64,000 bases of DNA from Acidobacteriota bacterium (GTDB lineage: Bacteria > Acidobacteriota > Blastocatellia > Pyrinomonadales > Pyrinomonadaceae): positions 3,730,001 through 3,794,000 of the forward strand of contig CP065003.1 in NCBI GenBank assembly GCA_016700175.1, given 5' to 3'. Shown here one piece after another: positions 16,836 to 23,921 of the stretch; positions within the stretch are counted from its first letter, which is position 1; each line of letters opens with the position of its first letter. The notes beneath the pieces were generated by a model, which was given only the letters and a program-made list of their open reading frames with translations, did not search any database and was not told the origin of the DNA. The translations under genes were made by a program, and so were the position numbers.

Positions 16836-17165
16836 TTACTGTTGCGGGCGCGATTCACGCCATCGAGCATAGATTGTCGTTTTCACTCCTATGATAACCA
16901 TCCAGATCAGTCCGTTTAGAAACGCACCTGCTAGCATTCCAAAGTCGATTGCAGCCTCGCCATCATCAGCTACGTGAATGATCAAGAAAGCAAATACGGA
17001 GATAATCGTACTCCACGGCAAGCCGATGATATAGAGCAATGTGCCGAGTTTTTGAAAGTAGGCAAAGCAAGCGATTCCGAGGTAAATCGCAGAAATAGTA
17101 AGGTGAGTAAGCCATTTTGCATTTCTACGTTCCTTTGGGCTCGATTCTCCTATCATTTTCAACAT
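16836..17165 (-). CDS. Small hypothetical membrane protein
   Basis: 109 residues and no family recognised. Three hydrophobic segments are visible: LTISAIYLGIACFAYF, LLYIIGLPWSTIISVFAFLI and MLAGAFLNGLIWMVIIGV. The N-terminus is charged. Its base composition is clearly richer in A/T than its neighbours and it stands alone between repeat-rich spacers, which suggests an acquired gene. No strong ribosome site is seen before ATG 17165; M4 at 17156 is an alternative. It could also be an immunity-type or orphan membrane protein, but nothing shows that. Confidence 0.6.
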   Translation of the reverse strand: MLKMIGESSPKERRNAKWLTHLTISAIYLGIACFAYFQKLGTLLYIIGLPWSTIISVFAFLIIHVADDGEAAIDFGMLAGAFLNGLIWMVIIGVKTTIYARWRESRPQQ

Positions 17166-17359
17166 ATGCTTATATAGTTTACTTGGCTGACTTGCCTCAC
17201 ATAACTGGTCCAGTTTGAAAGCTAATATACGCGGCCCACTGAAGGTCGGGTTTTTCTTCTTTTGGCGTCTCCATCTCCGGTGCCGTCACGTTGATCAAGG
17301 CCCATGCGATCAGTACCGGGAGCTGCAGCGACCGGCCATCCATTGACCATTGTCCCGCT

Positions 17360-17711
17360 CCATAGGAGCTAAATGTCTGAAGTCGCGAAGCGACGGCCTG
17401 CCTTTAGCCGTGGGTGGAGCGAAGCGGAACCCACGGATTTGTCGCCACAGTCGCGCATCGCGAAACGATTGCGTGATTTGGGTCGGCATCCTCCGCCGTT
17501 TGCGACGGTTCGCGCTTCGCGCTCAATGCAGCCCGGAGGGCTGCTCTAAACGGGGCGCTGTCAGGTGCCCGGGATCTCGCGCTTCGCGCTCAATGCAGCC
17601 CGAAGGGCTGCTCTAAACGGAGCGGTGTTGGGAGCCCGGGATCTCGCGCTTCGCGCTCAATACAGCCCGGAGGGCTGCTCTAAACGGGGCGCTGTCAGGT
17701 GCCCAAGATCT
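17360..17711. repeat. Multi-hairpin mosaic repeat, left copy, with 3 x 67-bp array
   Basis: A chain of hairpins: GTCGCGAAGCGAC, then GTGGGT...ACCCAC, then CGCATCGCGAAACGATTGCG, then three tandem 67-bp units starting at 17511, 17578 and 17645. Each unit contains CGCGCTTCGCGCTCAAT, a GCAGCCC/GGGCTGC hairpin and TCTAAACGG. The same chain occurs in inverted orientation at 21741-22026 plus 23628-23679, on the other side of the arsenic genes. This copy keeps the uninterrupted CTTTAGCCGTGGG site that is split by the IS element in the right copy. Confidence 0.88.
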
Positions 17712-17770
17712 CCCTGGAACTTTGAACCTGGAATCTGGAACTTCTGGCGGTAGCCCTCGCTCGCCATCCG

Positions 17771-18193
17771 TTATTTTCCGATCTCTTCAAGAAACTCCGT
17801 TAGATACTCGCGGATCTGATCGCGCACCCTCCGAAACACTGCCAGCCGGGTCTCTTCATCGCCTTCGACACCCGCGGGATCCGGGAAAGCGCGGTGGACA
17901 AGCCTGGTCCGGGCAGGAAAGTAAGGGCAATTCTCTTTCGCGTTGTCGCAGACGGTCAGAACGTAATCGATCTCTTCACCGGCGAACTCGTCGACAGACT
18001 TCGAACGGTTTCCTGAGATGTCGATCCCGATCTCAGCAAGCGCCTCGATCGCCTCCGGGCGTACGATAGAAGGCTCCGTTCCGGCGCTGTACACTTCATA
18101 TTCGCCCTTGCAGATATGTGTCAAAAGCCCTTCCGCCATCTGGCTTCTTGCTGAGTTTCCGGTACAAAGCACGAGTATCTTTTTCTTAGCCAC
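17771..18193 (-). CDS. arsC: Thioredoxin-coupled arsenate reductase
   Basis: 140 residues of the low-molecular-weight tyrosine phosphatase fold; reduces arsenate to arsenite in the cytoplasm. The P-loop C10-T-G-N-S-A-R16 and the redox pair C82 and C89 (VLTVCDNAKENCPYFP) sit at the same positions as in Staphylococcus aureus ArsC. Together they identify a thioredoxin-recycled reductase rather than a phosphatase. It overlaps the acr3 gene by 8 bp, so reduction and efflux are co-expressed. It is the last gene of the leftward arsenic operon; downstream is the repeat array. Confidence 0.95.
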   Translation of the reverse strand: MAKKKILVLCTGNSARSQMAEGLLTHICKGEYEVYSAGTEPSIVRPEAIEALAEIGIDISGNRSKSVDEFAGEEIDYVLTVCDNAKENCPYFPARTRLVHRAFPDPAGVEGDEETRLAVFRRVRDQIREYLTEFLEEIGK

Positions 18194-19280
18194 CGACGGT
18201 ACCCCCTTCGACAGAAAGTTCCGCGGGCGCGTTGAAATACCTCTGCCTTATCCAAAGCGCTACGCTGACAAGGCCGATCAGGACCGGGACCTCGACAAGC
18301 GGGCCGATCACCGCCGCGAAGGCCGCTCCCGATCCGATCCCGAACACCGCGACCGCGACCGCGATTGCCAGCTCAAAGTTGTTGCTCGCCGCCGTGAACG
18401 AAAGCGTTGCTGACTTGCTGTAATCCGCACCGACTGCTTTGCCCATTGCGAAGCTTACGAAGAACATCACGACGAAGTAGATCACAAGCGGTATCGCGAT
18501 CCGGACAACGTCGAACGGCAGGGATACGATCAGGCTTCCCTTTAAGGAAAACATCACGACGATCGTGAACAGCAGCGCGATAAGAGTGACCGGCGAAATG
18601 GCAGGAATGAAAGTGCCCGAGTACCACTCTTCGCCCTTCATCCGCAAGAGGACGAAGCGAGTAATGATGCCCGCCGCGAACGGGATCCCAAGGTAGATCG
18701 CGACGCTCTCGGCGATCTGTCCGATCCCGATGTCCACGTAGCTGCCCTGCATCCCCAGGAGAGGCGGAAGAAAGCTAAGGAACAGCCACGCGTACGCGCT
18801 GTAGAAAAGGATCTGGAATACGGAATTGAACGCCACAAGGCCCGCGGCGTATTCGGTGTCGCCTTCGGCGAGCTCGTTCCAGACGATGACCATCGCGATG
18901 CACCGCGCGAGCCCGATAAGGATCAGCCCGACCATGTACTCCGGCTTGTCGGCGAGGAAGGCGATGGCCAGGCCGAACATCAGCAAAGGTCCGATCACCC
19001 AGTTCTGGACCAGCGAAAGTCCGAGGATCTTGTAGTTCCTGAACACCTCGCCGAGCAGCTCATACTTCACCTTCGCCAAAGGCGGATACATCATCAGGAT
19101 CAGGCCGATGGCGATCGGGATGTTCGTGGTCCCGATCTGGAAGCCGTTGATGATGGATTCCACGGAAGGGATGAGATAGCCGAGCGCTACGCCGATCGCC
19201 ATCGCGGCGAAGATCCAGAGCGTGAGGAAGCGGTCGAGAAATCCGAGCCGCCGGACAGGGGTGCAGTTTTCAGGTTTCAT
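18186..19280 (-). CDS. acr3: Arsenite efflux permease, ACR3 family
   Basis: 364 residues with about ten membrane helices. Exports arsenite using the proton-motive force. The family core is clear: LMMYPPLAKVKYELLGEVFRN, NWVIGPLLMFGLAIAF, and the motif GLARCIAMVIVWNELAEGD with its conserved thiol-binding Cys, then LVAFNSVFQILFYS. Helix 9-10 has TLSFTAASNNFELAIAVAVA. It lies 6 bp after the PLP lyase and overlaps arsC by 8 bp. No ArsA ATPase is present, as usual for ACR3. Confidence 0.95.
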   Translation of the reverse strand: MKPENCTPVRRLGFLDRFLTLWIFAAMAIGVALGYLIPSVESIINGFQIGTTNIPIAIGLILMMYPPLAKVKYELLGEVFRNYKILGLSLVQNWVIGPLLMFGLAIAFLADKPEYMVGLILIGLARCIAMVIVWNELAEGDTEYAAGLVAFNSVFQILFYSAYAWLFLSFLPPLLGMQGSYVDIGIGQIAESVAIYLGIPFAAGIITRFVLLRMKGEEWYSGTFIPAISPVTLIALLFTIVVMFSLKGSLIVSLPFDVVRIAIPLVIYFVVMFFVSFAMGKAVGADYSKSATLSFTAASNNFELAIAVAVAVFGIGSGAAFAAVIGPLVEVPVLIGLVSVALWIRQRYFNAPAELSVEGGTVGG

Positions 19281-19286
19281 TTCCGC

Positions 19287-20462
19287 CTATACGGCTTCGA
19301 GTGCCGAACGTAGATCGTCCAGGATGTCTTCCATATCTTCAACGCCGACCGAGAAACGCATCATCCCGTCGGAGATGCCCGCAAGCTTTCGCGCCTCGGG
19401 GCTGAGCGAGGCGTGGGTCATCGACGCCGAATGCTGGATGATCGACTCGACGCCTCCAAGCGACGTGGCGATTGAGACGAGCTCGAGCGCGTTGATAAAC
19501 CGCTTGCCCGCCTCAATGCCTCCCACGTCGAACGCCACCATCCCGCCGAAGCCTCGCATCTGTTTCACAGCATATGTGTGGCCGGGATGGTCCCCGAACC
19601 CGGGATAGAACACGGCGTCGACCTTCGGGTGGTCAGATAACATATGCGCAACAGCATATGCGTTCTGATTGTGTTTGTCCATTCGGAGCGCGAGCGTCTT
19701 AATTCCTCGCATAACGAGCCACGCTACCTGCGGCGCAATGTTGCCGCCGAAGTACCGCGTGGTCTTCATTCGCGCTTCCTCGACTATCGAACTGTCGCCG
19801 GCCAGGATCCCGGCGGTAAGGTCGCTGTGGCCGCCCAGGTACTTGGTCGCCGAATGCACGACGAGGTCCGCGCCGAGCGAGAGCGGGTTCTGGTTGAAAG
19901 GCGTGGCGAACGTGTTGTCGGCGCAGGTTACGATCCCATTCTCCTTTGCGATCCCGCAGACCGCCGATATGTCGGTCACGTTCAGCACGGGATTCGAAGG
20001 CGTCTCGATCCAGAACAGCTTCGTGCTCGGACGCGCCGCCTGTCGGTAGTTCTCCGGATCGGTCGCGTCCACGTATGTGACCTCGAGCCCGAAGTTCTCC
20101 GCGAGATGGTTCAGAAGGGAAGTCGTGGTCGAATACATCGACTCGAGCGCGACAATGTGGTCGCCGCTCTTCGCCACCGTCAGGATTGCCGCCGAGATTG
20201 CCGCCATTCCGGACGCGAACGCGAGCGCGTCATCGGCACCTTCGAGATCGGCGACGGCCTTCTCAAGCGTTTCCTGGGTCGGGTTTCCGAGTCGGCCGTA
20301 GTAGTAACCAGGTTTGACGTGATTATGGATCGCGGCGGCCTCGTCGGCGTTCTCGAAAGCAAATACCGAAGCGTTGTAGATCGGGGTTGAAAGCGCTCCG
20401 AAGTTTTCCGCACGGTCTTCGCCGGCGTGCACGGCCTTTGTGAAAAGGGATCTGTGTTTCAT
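19287..20462 (-). CDS. PLP-dependent Cys/Met-metabolism gamma-lyase
   Basis: 391 residues from ATG 20462; the longer frame begins with a TTG at 20495 and is less likely. Member of the cystathionine gamma-lyase / methionine gamma-lyase / O-acylhomoserine sulfhydrylase family. The PLP lysine is K207 in SATKYLGGHSDLTAG, with YGRLGNPTQETLEKA, SGMAAISAAIL and ETPSNPVLNV also typical. Sequence alone does not fix the reaction. Its place inside the arsenic operon suggests it feeds cysteine or sulfide for arsenic binding or for arsenate reduction, which is inference. A long hairpin separates it from arsI. Confidence 0.88.
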   Translation of the reverse strand: MKHRSLFTKAVHAGEDRAENFGALSTPIYNASVFAFENADEAAAIHNHVKPGYYYGRLGNPTQETLEKAVADLEGADDALAFASGMAAISAAILTVAKSGDHIVALESMYSTTTSLLNHLAENFGLEVTYVDATDPENYRQAARPSTKLFWIETPSNPVLNVTDISAVCGIAKENGIVTCADNTFATPFNQNPLSLGADLVVHSATKYLGGHSDLTAGILAGDSSIVEEARMKTTRYFGGNIAPQVAWLVMRGIKTLALRMDKHNQNAYAVAHMLSDHPKVDAVFYPGFGDHPGHTYAVKQMRGFGGMVAFDVGGIEAGKRFINALELVSIATSLGGVESIIQHSASMTHASLSPEARKLAGISDGMMRFSVGVEDMEDILDDLRSALEAV

Positions 20463-20506
20463 TCTCAATGCCCTGTGGTTTTGGGCGGGGAACAAAGATG
20501 GTTCCC

Positions 20507-20581
20507 GGCCGGGGTGCGCAGAACGGAGTTTCGTTAGAACGCGAACATATTAAATGAAACTCACGTCCCGCGCACCCGGCC
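20507..20581 (-). promoter_or_regulatory. Nested long stem in the leader of the gamma-lyase gene
   Basis: GGCCGGGGTGCGC (20507-20519) pairs with GCGCACCCGGCC (20570-20581) with one bulge; inside it GAGTTTC (20526-20532) pairs with GAAACTC (20556-20562) around a 23-base loop. On the coding strand a second small hairpin (GGGAAC/GTTCCC) follows, about 30 bp before the lyase ATG. There is no T-tract. It may attenuate or process the arsI-lyase transcript. I do not recognise a known riboswitch class. Confidence 0.5.
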
Positions 20582-20588
20582 CGGTAGG

Positions 20589-21041
20589 TCAGCAGCAGCC
20601 GGTCACGCTCTGCGCGGCTGGCTCGGTTTCACAGGCGTTCAGTTCGCAGCACTGCGATGCTTCGTCCTTCCTGCCTTCGGTGTCACCCAGGACGGTGAAC
20701 ACTTCCCAGTGCGCTCCGTCCGGGTCGGCGACCCAGACCTTGTCCTGAAGCGCATAGCAGCAGTCGGTCTGCTTCTCTTCGAGCGTAAGCAGTCCTTCAT
20801 CCGCCCAGCGCCTCGCGATCGCATCCACGTCATCGGTCGATGCGACTTGAAGTCCGAGGTGCGAAAGCTGTCCGCCTGCGACGACCTTGGATGAGTTCAG
20901 GGTCAGGTTGAGCGGGGGATCGTTCACGTCGAACTTCGCGTAATCGCTCTTCACTTTAACCGGATCGATACCGAGCATTTTCTTGTAGAAGTCTATGCTT
21001 GAATTGAGGTCCGACACCTTAAGGGATATATGGGTTTTCAT
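20589..21041 (-). CDS. arsI: ArsI/CadI-type glyoxalase-fold protein, probable C-As lyase
   Basis: 150 residues. A vicinal-oxygen-chelate fold with metal ligands H4, H61 and E113 (HISLKVSDL, SHLGLQV, AHWEVF), and the vicinal thiol pair C94-C95 in QTDCCYALQDKVW that binds trivalent organoarsenicals in ArsI. The C-terminal tail is cysteine-rich (QCCELNAC and a final CC). ArsI splits the C-As bond of methylarsenite, releasing arsenite, which ACR3 can export. The same family includes cadmium-induced CadI, so the substrate is likely but not proven. It heads the leftward operon, divergent from arsR. Confidence 0.88.
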   Translation of the reverse strand: MKTHISLKVSDLNSSIDFYKKMLGIDPVKVKSDYAKFDVNDPPLNLTLNSSKVVAGGQLSHLGLQVASTDDVDAIARRWADEGLLTLEEKQTDCCYALQDKVWVADPDGAHWEVFTVLGDTEGRKDEASQCCELNACETEPAAQSVTGCC

Positions 21042-21157
21042 TTATTTCTGCCTCCGTTTGATCTCATATACGCCAAAACATATATGTTGAAGCGAATATA
21101 TGCGCACAATTGCATGTTGTCAAGACTTTATTTCATATTTTTGCTATTATTTCGCAT
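21042..21157. promoter_or_regulatory. arsI-arsR divergent control region with palindromes
   Basis: An AT-rich 116-bp gap between divergent arsI and arsR. It holds a perfect palindrome AACATATATGTT (21077-21088) and a related half-palindrome GCGAATATATGCGC (21092-21105), good candidates for ArsR operators. For arsR, TGCTATTAT (21142-21150) is an extended -10 only 7 bp before the ATG, suggesting a very short leader. No ribosome site is visible before the arsR ATG. Confidence 0.55.
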
Positions 21158-21616
21158 ATGAACGGCGAAGACAGACTTTCCGAAATGGCTGAACTGTTCG
21201 CGGCATTGGCGGACAGGACGCGTCTGCGGGTGCTCAATCTTATGCGCGAGGACGAGATCTGCGTGTGCTTCTTCTCGGAAGCGCTCGAAGAGAGCCAGCC
21301 CAAGATCTCGAGGCACCTTGCGGTATTGCGGAAGGCCGGACTCGTGGAAGCTAGAAGGGACGGCAAGTGGATGCATTACAGCATTGCCGTCCCCGAAGAC
21401 GAGGAAAAGGCCGCGGTTCTGAGAAGGACGCTTGAGTGGCTTTGGTCTGAAGAAGAGATGCGGGCCGACTACGCAAGGCTCGAGGACGCGTGCTGCGCTG
21501 TGAACCCGCCGGTAACGATCGCGAGGGCTCCGAAACCGGAGGCGATCGTCGAGAGAGAGATGGGCACGGTAGAGCCGGAATACGAAGCGGAAGAGATGGA
21601 GACTTATCTTCTCTGA
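21158..21616 (+). CDS. arsR: ArsR/SmtB-family arsenite-responsive repressor
   Basis: 152 residues from ATG 21158; the open frame to 21110 adds residues unlike the family. A winged helix-turn-helix (ESQPKISRHLAVLRKAGLVEARRDG) is preceded by the arsenite-binding motif EICVCFF (C35, C37), close to the ELCVCDL of classical ArsR. A further C112-C113 pair in the C-terminal region (EDACCAVNPP) might add an As(III) ligand. The acidic C-terminal tail after residue 120 is longer than usual. It represses the divergent arsI-lyase-acr3-arsC operon and itself, released by arsenite; inferred from family and layout. Confidence 0.92.
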   Translation: MNGEDRLSEMAELFAALADRTRLRVLNLMREDEICVCFFSEALEESQPKISRHLAVLRKAGLVEARRDGKWMHYSIAVPEDEEKAAVLRRTLEWLWSEEEMRADYARLEDACCAVNPPVTIARAPKPEAIVEREMGTVEPEYEAEEMETYLL

Positions 21617-21740
21617 AGCTGATCCTAGTGGCAGAAACGCGACCGTCAGGGAGCGTGCCGATTGCCATGGGCAGGCGTGAGCAGTGAGCGGTGAGCAGTG
21701 AAGAATTGGAGCGGGGTTTCTCTCCTCCCCAAATAAATGC

Positions 21741-22026
21741 GCCGTTTAGAGCAGCGCTCTGCGCTGCATTGAGCGCGAAGCGCGAGCCAGGAGCTCCGGA
21801 CACCGCGCCGTTTAGAGCAGCGCTCTGCGCTGCATTGAGCGCGAAGCGCGAGCCTGGGGCTCCCGACACCGCCCCGTCTTAGAGCAGCGCTCTGTGCTGC
21901 ATTGAGCGCGAAGCGCGAAGCCTCGCAGACGCCGGAGGATACGGATCCGAATCACGCAATCGCTTCGCGATGCGCAGACAATGGGAAGAATCCCGTGGGC
22001 TGCGCCCTTCGGGCTTGCCCACGGCT
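21741..22026. repeat. Multi-hairpin mosaic repeat, right copy (inverted)
   Basis: Three tandem units of about 66 bp starting near 21741, 21807 and 21873 (GCCGTTTAGAGCAGC..., GCAGCGC/GCGCTGC hairpin, ATTGAGCGCGAAGCGCG), followed by CGCAATCGCTTCGCGATGCG and a GTGGGC/GCCCAC hairpin ending in CCCACGGCT. Read in reverse it is colinear with 17400-17711. Stem bases differ between copies but keep pairing. The chain continues beyond the IS element at 23628. The spacer 21617-21740 before it holds nothing recognised. Confidence 0.88.
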
Positions 22027-22081
22027 GATATGTTTTGACCTGTCAACCCCTCTACATATTCTCGTTTGTCAGAAGCGCCTG

Positions 22082-22270
22082 AGGTCAGGGCATTGCGGAC
22101 GGTAAGCGACGATGGATCATGCTGATATACGTGGATTGGTTACCTACCTGACTTGTCTTCGTCGCGAAGCTTTCCTCTTATCTAAAAGCGTGGATCATTC
22201 CCCTTTCGGGGAAGCCGTTCTAGCCGTGACCGGGATTCTTCAGAAGATCTGTCTGCGAATGCCCTGACCT
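22082..22270 (-). ncRNA. Predicted bridge RNA (seekRNA) of the IS element
   Basis: Lies in the 327-bp non-coding end downstream of the transposase and is read on the same strand. AATGCCCTGACCT (22258-22270) and AGGTCAGGGCATT (22082-22094) close it with a perfect 13-bp stem. Inside, in RNA order: CACGGCUA (22228-22221); a hairpin UUCCCC-GAAA-GGGGAA (22213-22198); GCUUUUAG (22189-22182); a hairpin CUUCG/CGAAG (22169-22157); and AUAUCAG (22128-22122). The first two single-stranded segments match the left target plus core (CACGG-CT-A) and the reverse complement of core plus right target (CT-AAAAGC). The last matches the reverse complement of the element end (CT-GATAT). This is the guide order of IS621 bridge RNA. 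A left donor guide was not found. Confidence 0.75.
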
Positions 22271-22353
22271 GGAGCGCCTCTGACCTCCTTTTCTTCTGTG
22301 GTTAACTTCTTTTCCTCTTGTCGGATACTTCTTTGCGATGCGTTACCGGCCCG

Positions 22354-23538
22354 CTAGCGGGCGGGGGTTTCAAACCTGGCCATCTCGACCCGTGTCACGT
22401 CCCAGATAAAGCCCGAGAGTTCCCTGGCGACTGCCACCGTGGTCTGGTTCTTGTTCTTGCCCGAGTAGACCAGCGACCGGTATCTTCCGCACAAACGTTT
22501 CTGGGCCTTCCAGGATATCTCCCTGGCTTCTTCGGACGCGTTCTTCGCCTTTCGTCTCAAATGAGCCGTCATGCGCGCCGGATGGCGGTACGCCCAGGCG
22601 GCTTCGACCAGCAGGCGCCGGGCCCTCGAGTTGCCGGTCTTCGTTATCTCACCCTCGCGCTTTGTCGGGCCGGAGGCGTGTATGCTGGGCACAAGCCCCA
22701 GAAAGCCCATCAGTTGCTTCGGCGAGTCGAAGCGGGTCAGATCCCCGAGTTCTGCCAGGAGCCCCATCGCGCTGACCATGTCGATACCCCTGAACGCCAT
22801 CAGCGAGTAGACCACCGGAGCCATCGACCAGTGCGGCAGCGCCATGCTCATTTCCGCCGTGATGTCAGCCACCCTCTTCTCCGCCGCATTCACCGCTCTG
22901 ATGTATCCCTGAAGCACAACATACTGCCATTCGTGAGGGAACTTGCGCGTCTCCATCCATTCGAAGTGGCCCTTCGTCCACCGCGTCTTTCCCTTGGGCC
23001 ACGAATGCCCGTGACGGAGCATGAAAGCGCTCAGTTGCTGGCGCGCCTTCCGCTCCTGGATCTTGAAGTCGTTCCGCGCCCGCGCCAGGTCCCGCATCGC
23101 CTCCTGCTCCTCTCCCGGCACCCATACCGCCGTAAGATCCCCGCTCCTCAATAGCCGGGCCAGCTTCCTCGCATCCCGCCGGTCCGTCTTTATCCTGTCG
23201 CCGGGCTTCTTAGGGATCTTCGACGGTGCCACAACATGGCATTCCTGCCCCATCTCCACCAGCTGACGGTACAGAACGTATCCGCACGGACCTGCCTCGT
23301 AGCAGTACAGCAGAACCTCTCCCCCGAACTCCCGGCTCAGCCGCTCGACAAGCTTCGCCACCTCCTTCGGTTTGTTCGCTATCGTTCCAAGCGACTCCGG
23401 CTTTCCCCGACCCTCCCGGGCGATCGCCGCCACGATAGTCTCCTTATGGACATCGAGCCCTACGTATGCCGGATACTCCGGTGCTTCATTCTCAAAGATC
23501 TCTCTCGCTTTTCCGTTGATTGCGTTAGTATTCTTCAT
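22354..23538 (-). CDS. IS110-family DEDD recombinase/transposase
   Basis: 394 residues from ATG 23538, chosen because AGGAGG lies 6 bp upstream; an in-frame ATG at 23553 is less likely. The N-terminal RuvC-like domain has the DEDD set: D29 (YVGLDVHKE), E81 (LLYCYEAGPCGYVLY), D119 and D122 (RIKTDRRDARKLARLL). A coiled-coil insert follows. The C-terminal Transposase_20 domain (DMVSAMGLLAELGDLTRFDS, FLGLVPSIHASG, KTGNSRARRLLVEAAWAYRH) includes the conserved serine of PSIHASG. The protein is full length with no frameshift, so the element may be active. It works with a structured RNA from the element's non-coding end. Confidence 0.95.
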   Translation of the reverse strand: MKNTNAINGKAREIFENEAPEYPAYVGLDVHKETIVAAIAREGRGKPESLGTIANKPKEVAKLVERLSREFGGEVLLYCYEAGPCGYVLYRQLVEMGQECHVVAPSKIPKKPGDRIKTDRRDARKLARLLRSGDLTAVWVPGEEQEAMRDLARARNDFKIQERKARQQLSAFMLRHGHSWPKGKTRWTKGHFEWMETRKFPHEWQYVVLQGYIRAVNAAEKRVADITAEMSMALPHWSMAPVVYSLMAFRGIDMVSAMGLLAELGDLTRFDSPKQLMGFLGLVPSIHASGPTKREGEITKTGNSRARRLLVEAAWAYRHPARMTAHLRRKAKNASEEAREISWKAQKRLCGRYRSLVYSGKNKNQTTVAVARELSGFIWDVTRVEMARFETPAR

Positions 23539-23627
23539 GCCTGTCCTCCTCAATTGTGGCTAGGTGTTGGTGAATCTCACCTAACATAATCCACGTTCTT
23601 GAGGCAGGACAGGTCAAAACATTATGT

Positions 23628-23722
23628 CTAAAAGCAGGTCGTCGCTTTGCGACTACAGACATTTGGCTCCTACTGAGCCGGAGATCATCAATTTGGTGCG
23701 GGACTACAGACATTTGGCTCCT
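23628..23722. repeat. Remainder of right hairpin repeat plus extra copy
   Basis: CTAAAAGCAGGTCGTCGC...GGCTCC (23628-23670) is the part of the right mosaic repeat that was displaced by the IS element; it matches 17360-17406 in reverse. GACTACAGACATTTGGCTCCT occurs at 23651-23671 and its last 20 bases or so again at 23702-23722. The following 200 bp up to the DUF5522 gene hold no recognised feature. Confidence 0.75.
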
Positions 23723-23921
23723 CCAGAGCAGATGAGTAGCCCGCTCTTGGCCGATCCTTCTTCAACTGTGTTAATCCGTGTCTGATTTCCCTCCGCGTGC
23801 TTGGCAACTCCCCCGTCGCGCGACTGCTCCTGAAAATGATTTCTCCGGAATGCCGATCTACGCCCTCCCTCACGGTCGGGCTACGGACACGGTTCCGTAT
23901 CTTCTCCGCGCTCTCGGCGGT

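Larger units (their letters stand above)
22027..23627 (-). mobile_element. IS110-family (IS1111-type) insertion sequence
   Basis: About 1.6 kb, carrying one transposase. The subterminal inverted repeats TTTTGACCTGTC (22033-22044) and GACAGGTCAAAA (23608-23619) are perfect over 12 bp, a hallmark of the IS1111 group. The dinucleotide CT occurs at both outer junctions (22025-22026 and 23628-23629). Removing the element with one CT restores CCCACGGCTAAAAGCAGG, which matches the uninterrupted paralogous site at about 17397-17415 (reverse complement CCCACGGCTAAAGGCAGG). The element is therefore bounded to within a couple of bases and looks intact. Confidence 0.93.

Noticed and set aside
17511..17711. 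Tandem 67-bp units as a CRISPR array
   Set aside because: Units are contiguous, with no unique spacers between conserved repeats, and no cas genes are present.
19564..19665. CATATG-type words in the gamma-lyase gene as extra ArsR operators
   Set aside because: They are explained by codons for Ala-Tyr-Ala and His-Met in a conserved protein and are not near a start.
17360..22026. The arsenic locus as a composite transposon bounded by two IS copies
   Set aside because: The flanks are hairpin repeats without transposase; the only IS lies inside the right flank and is a later insertion.
22318..23154. A 278-residue frame opposite the transposase
   Set aside because: Antisense shadow rich in Arg/His; no domain and no ribosome site.
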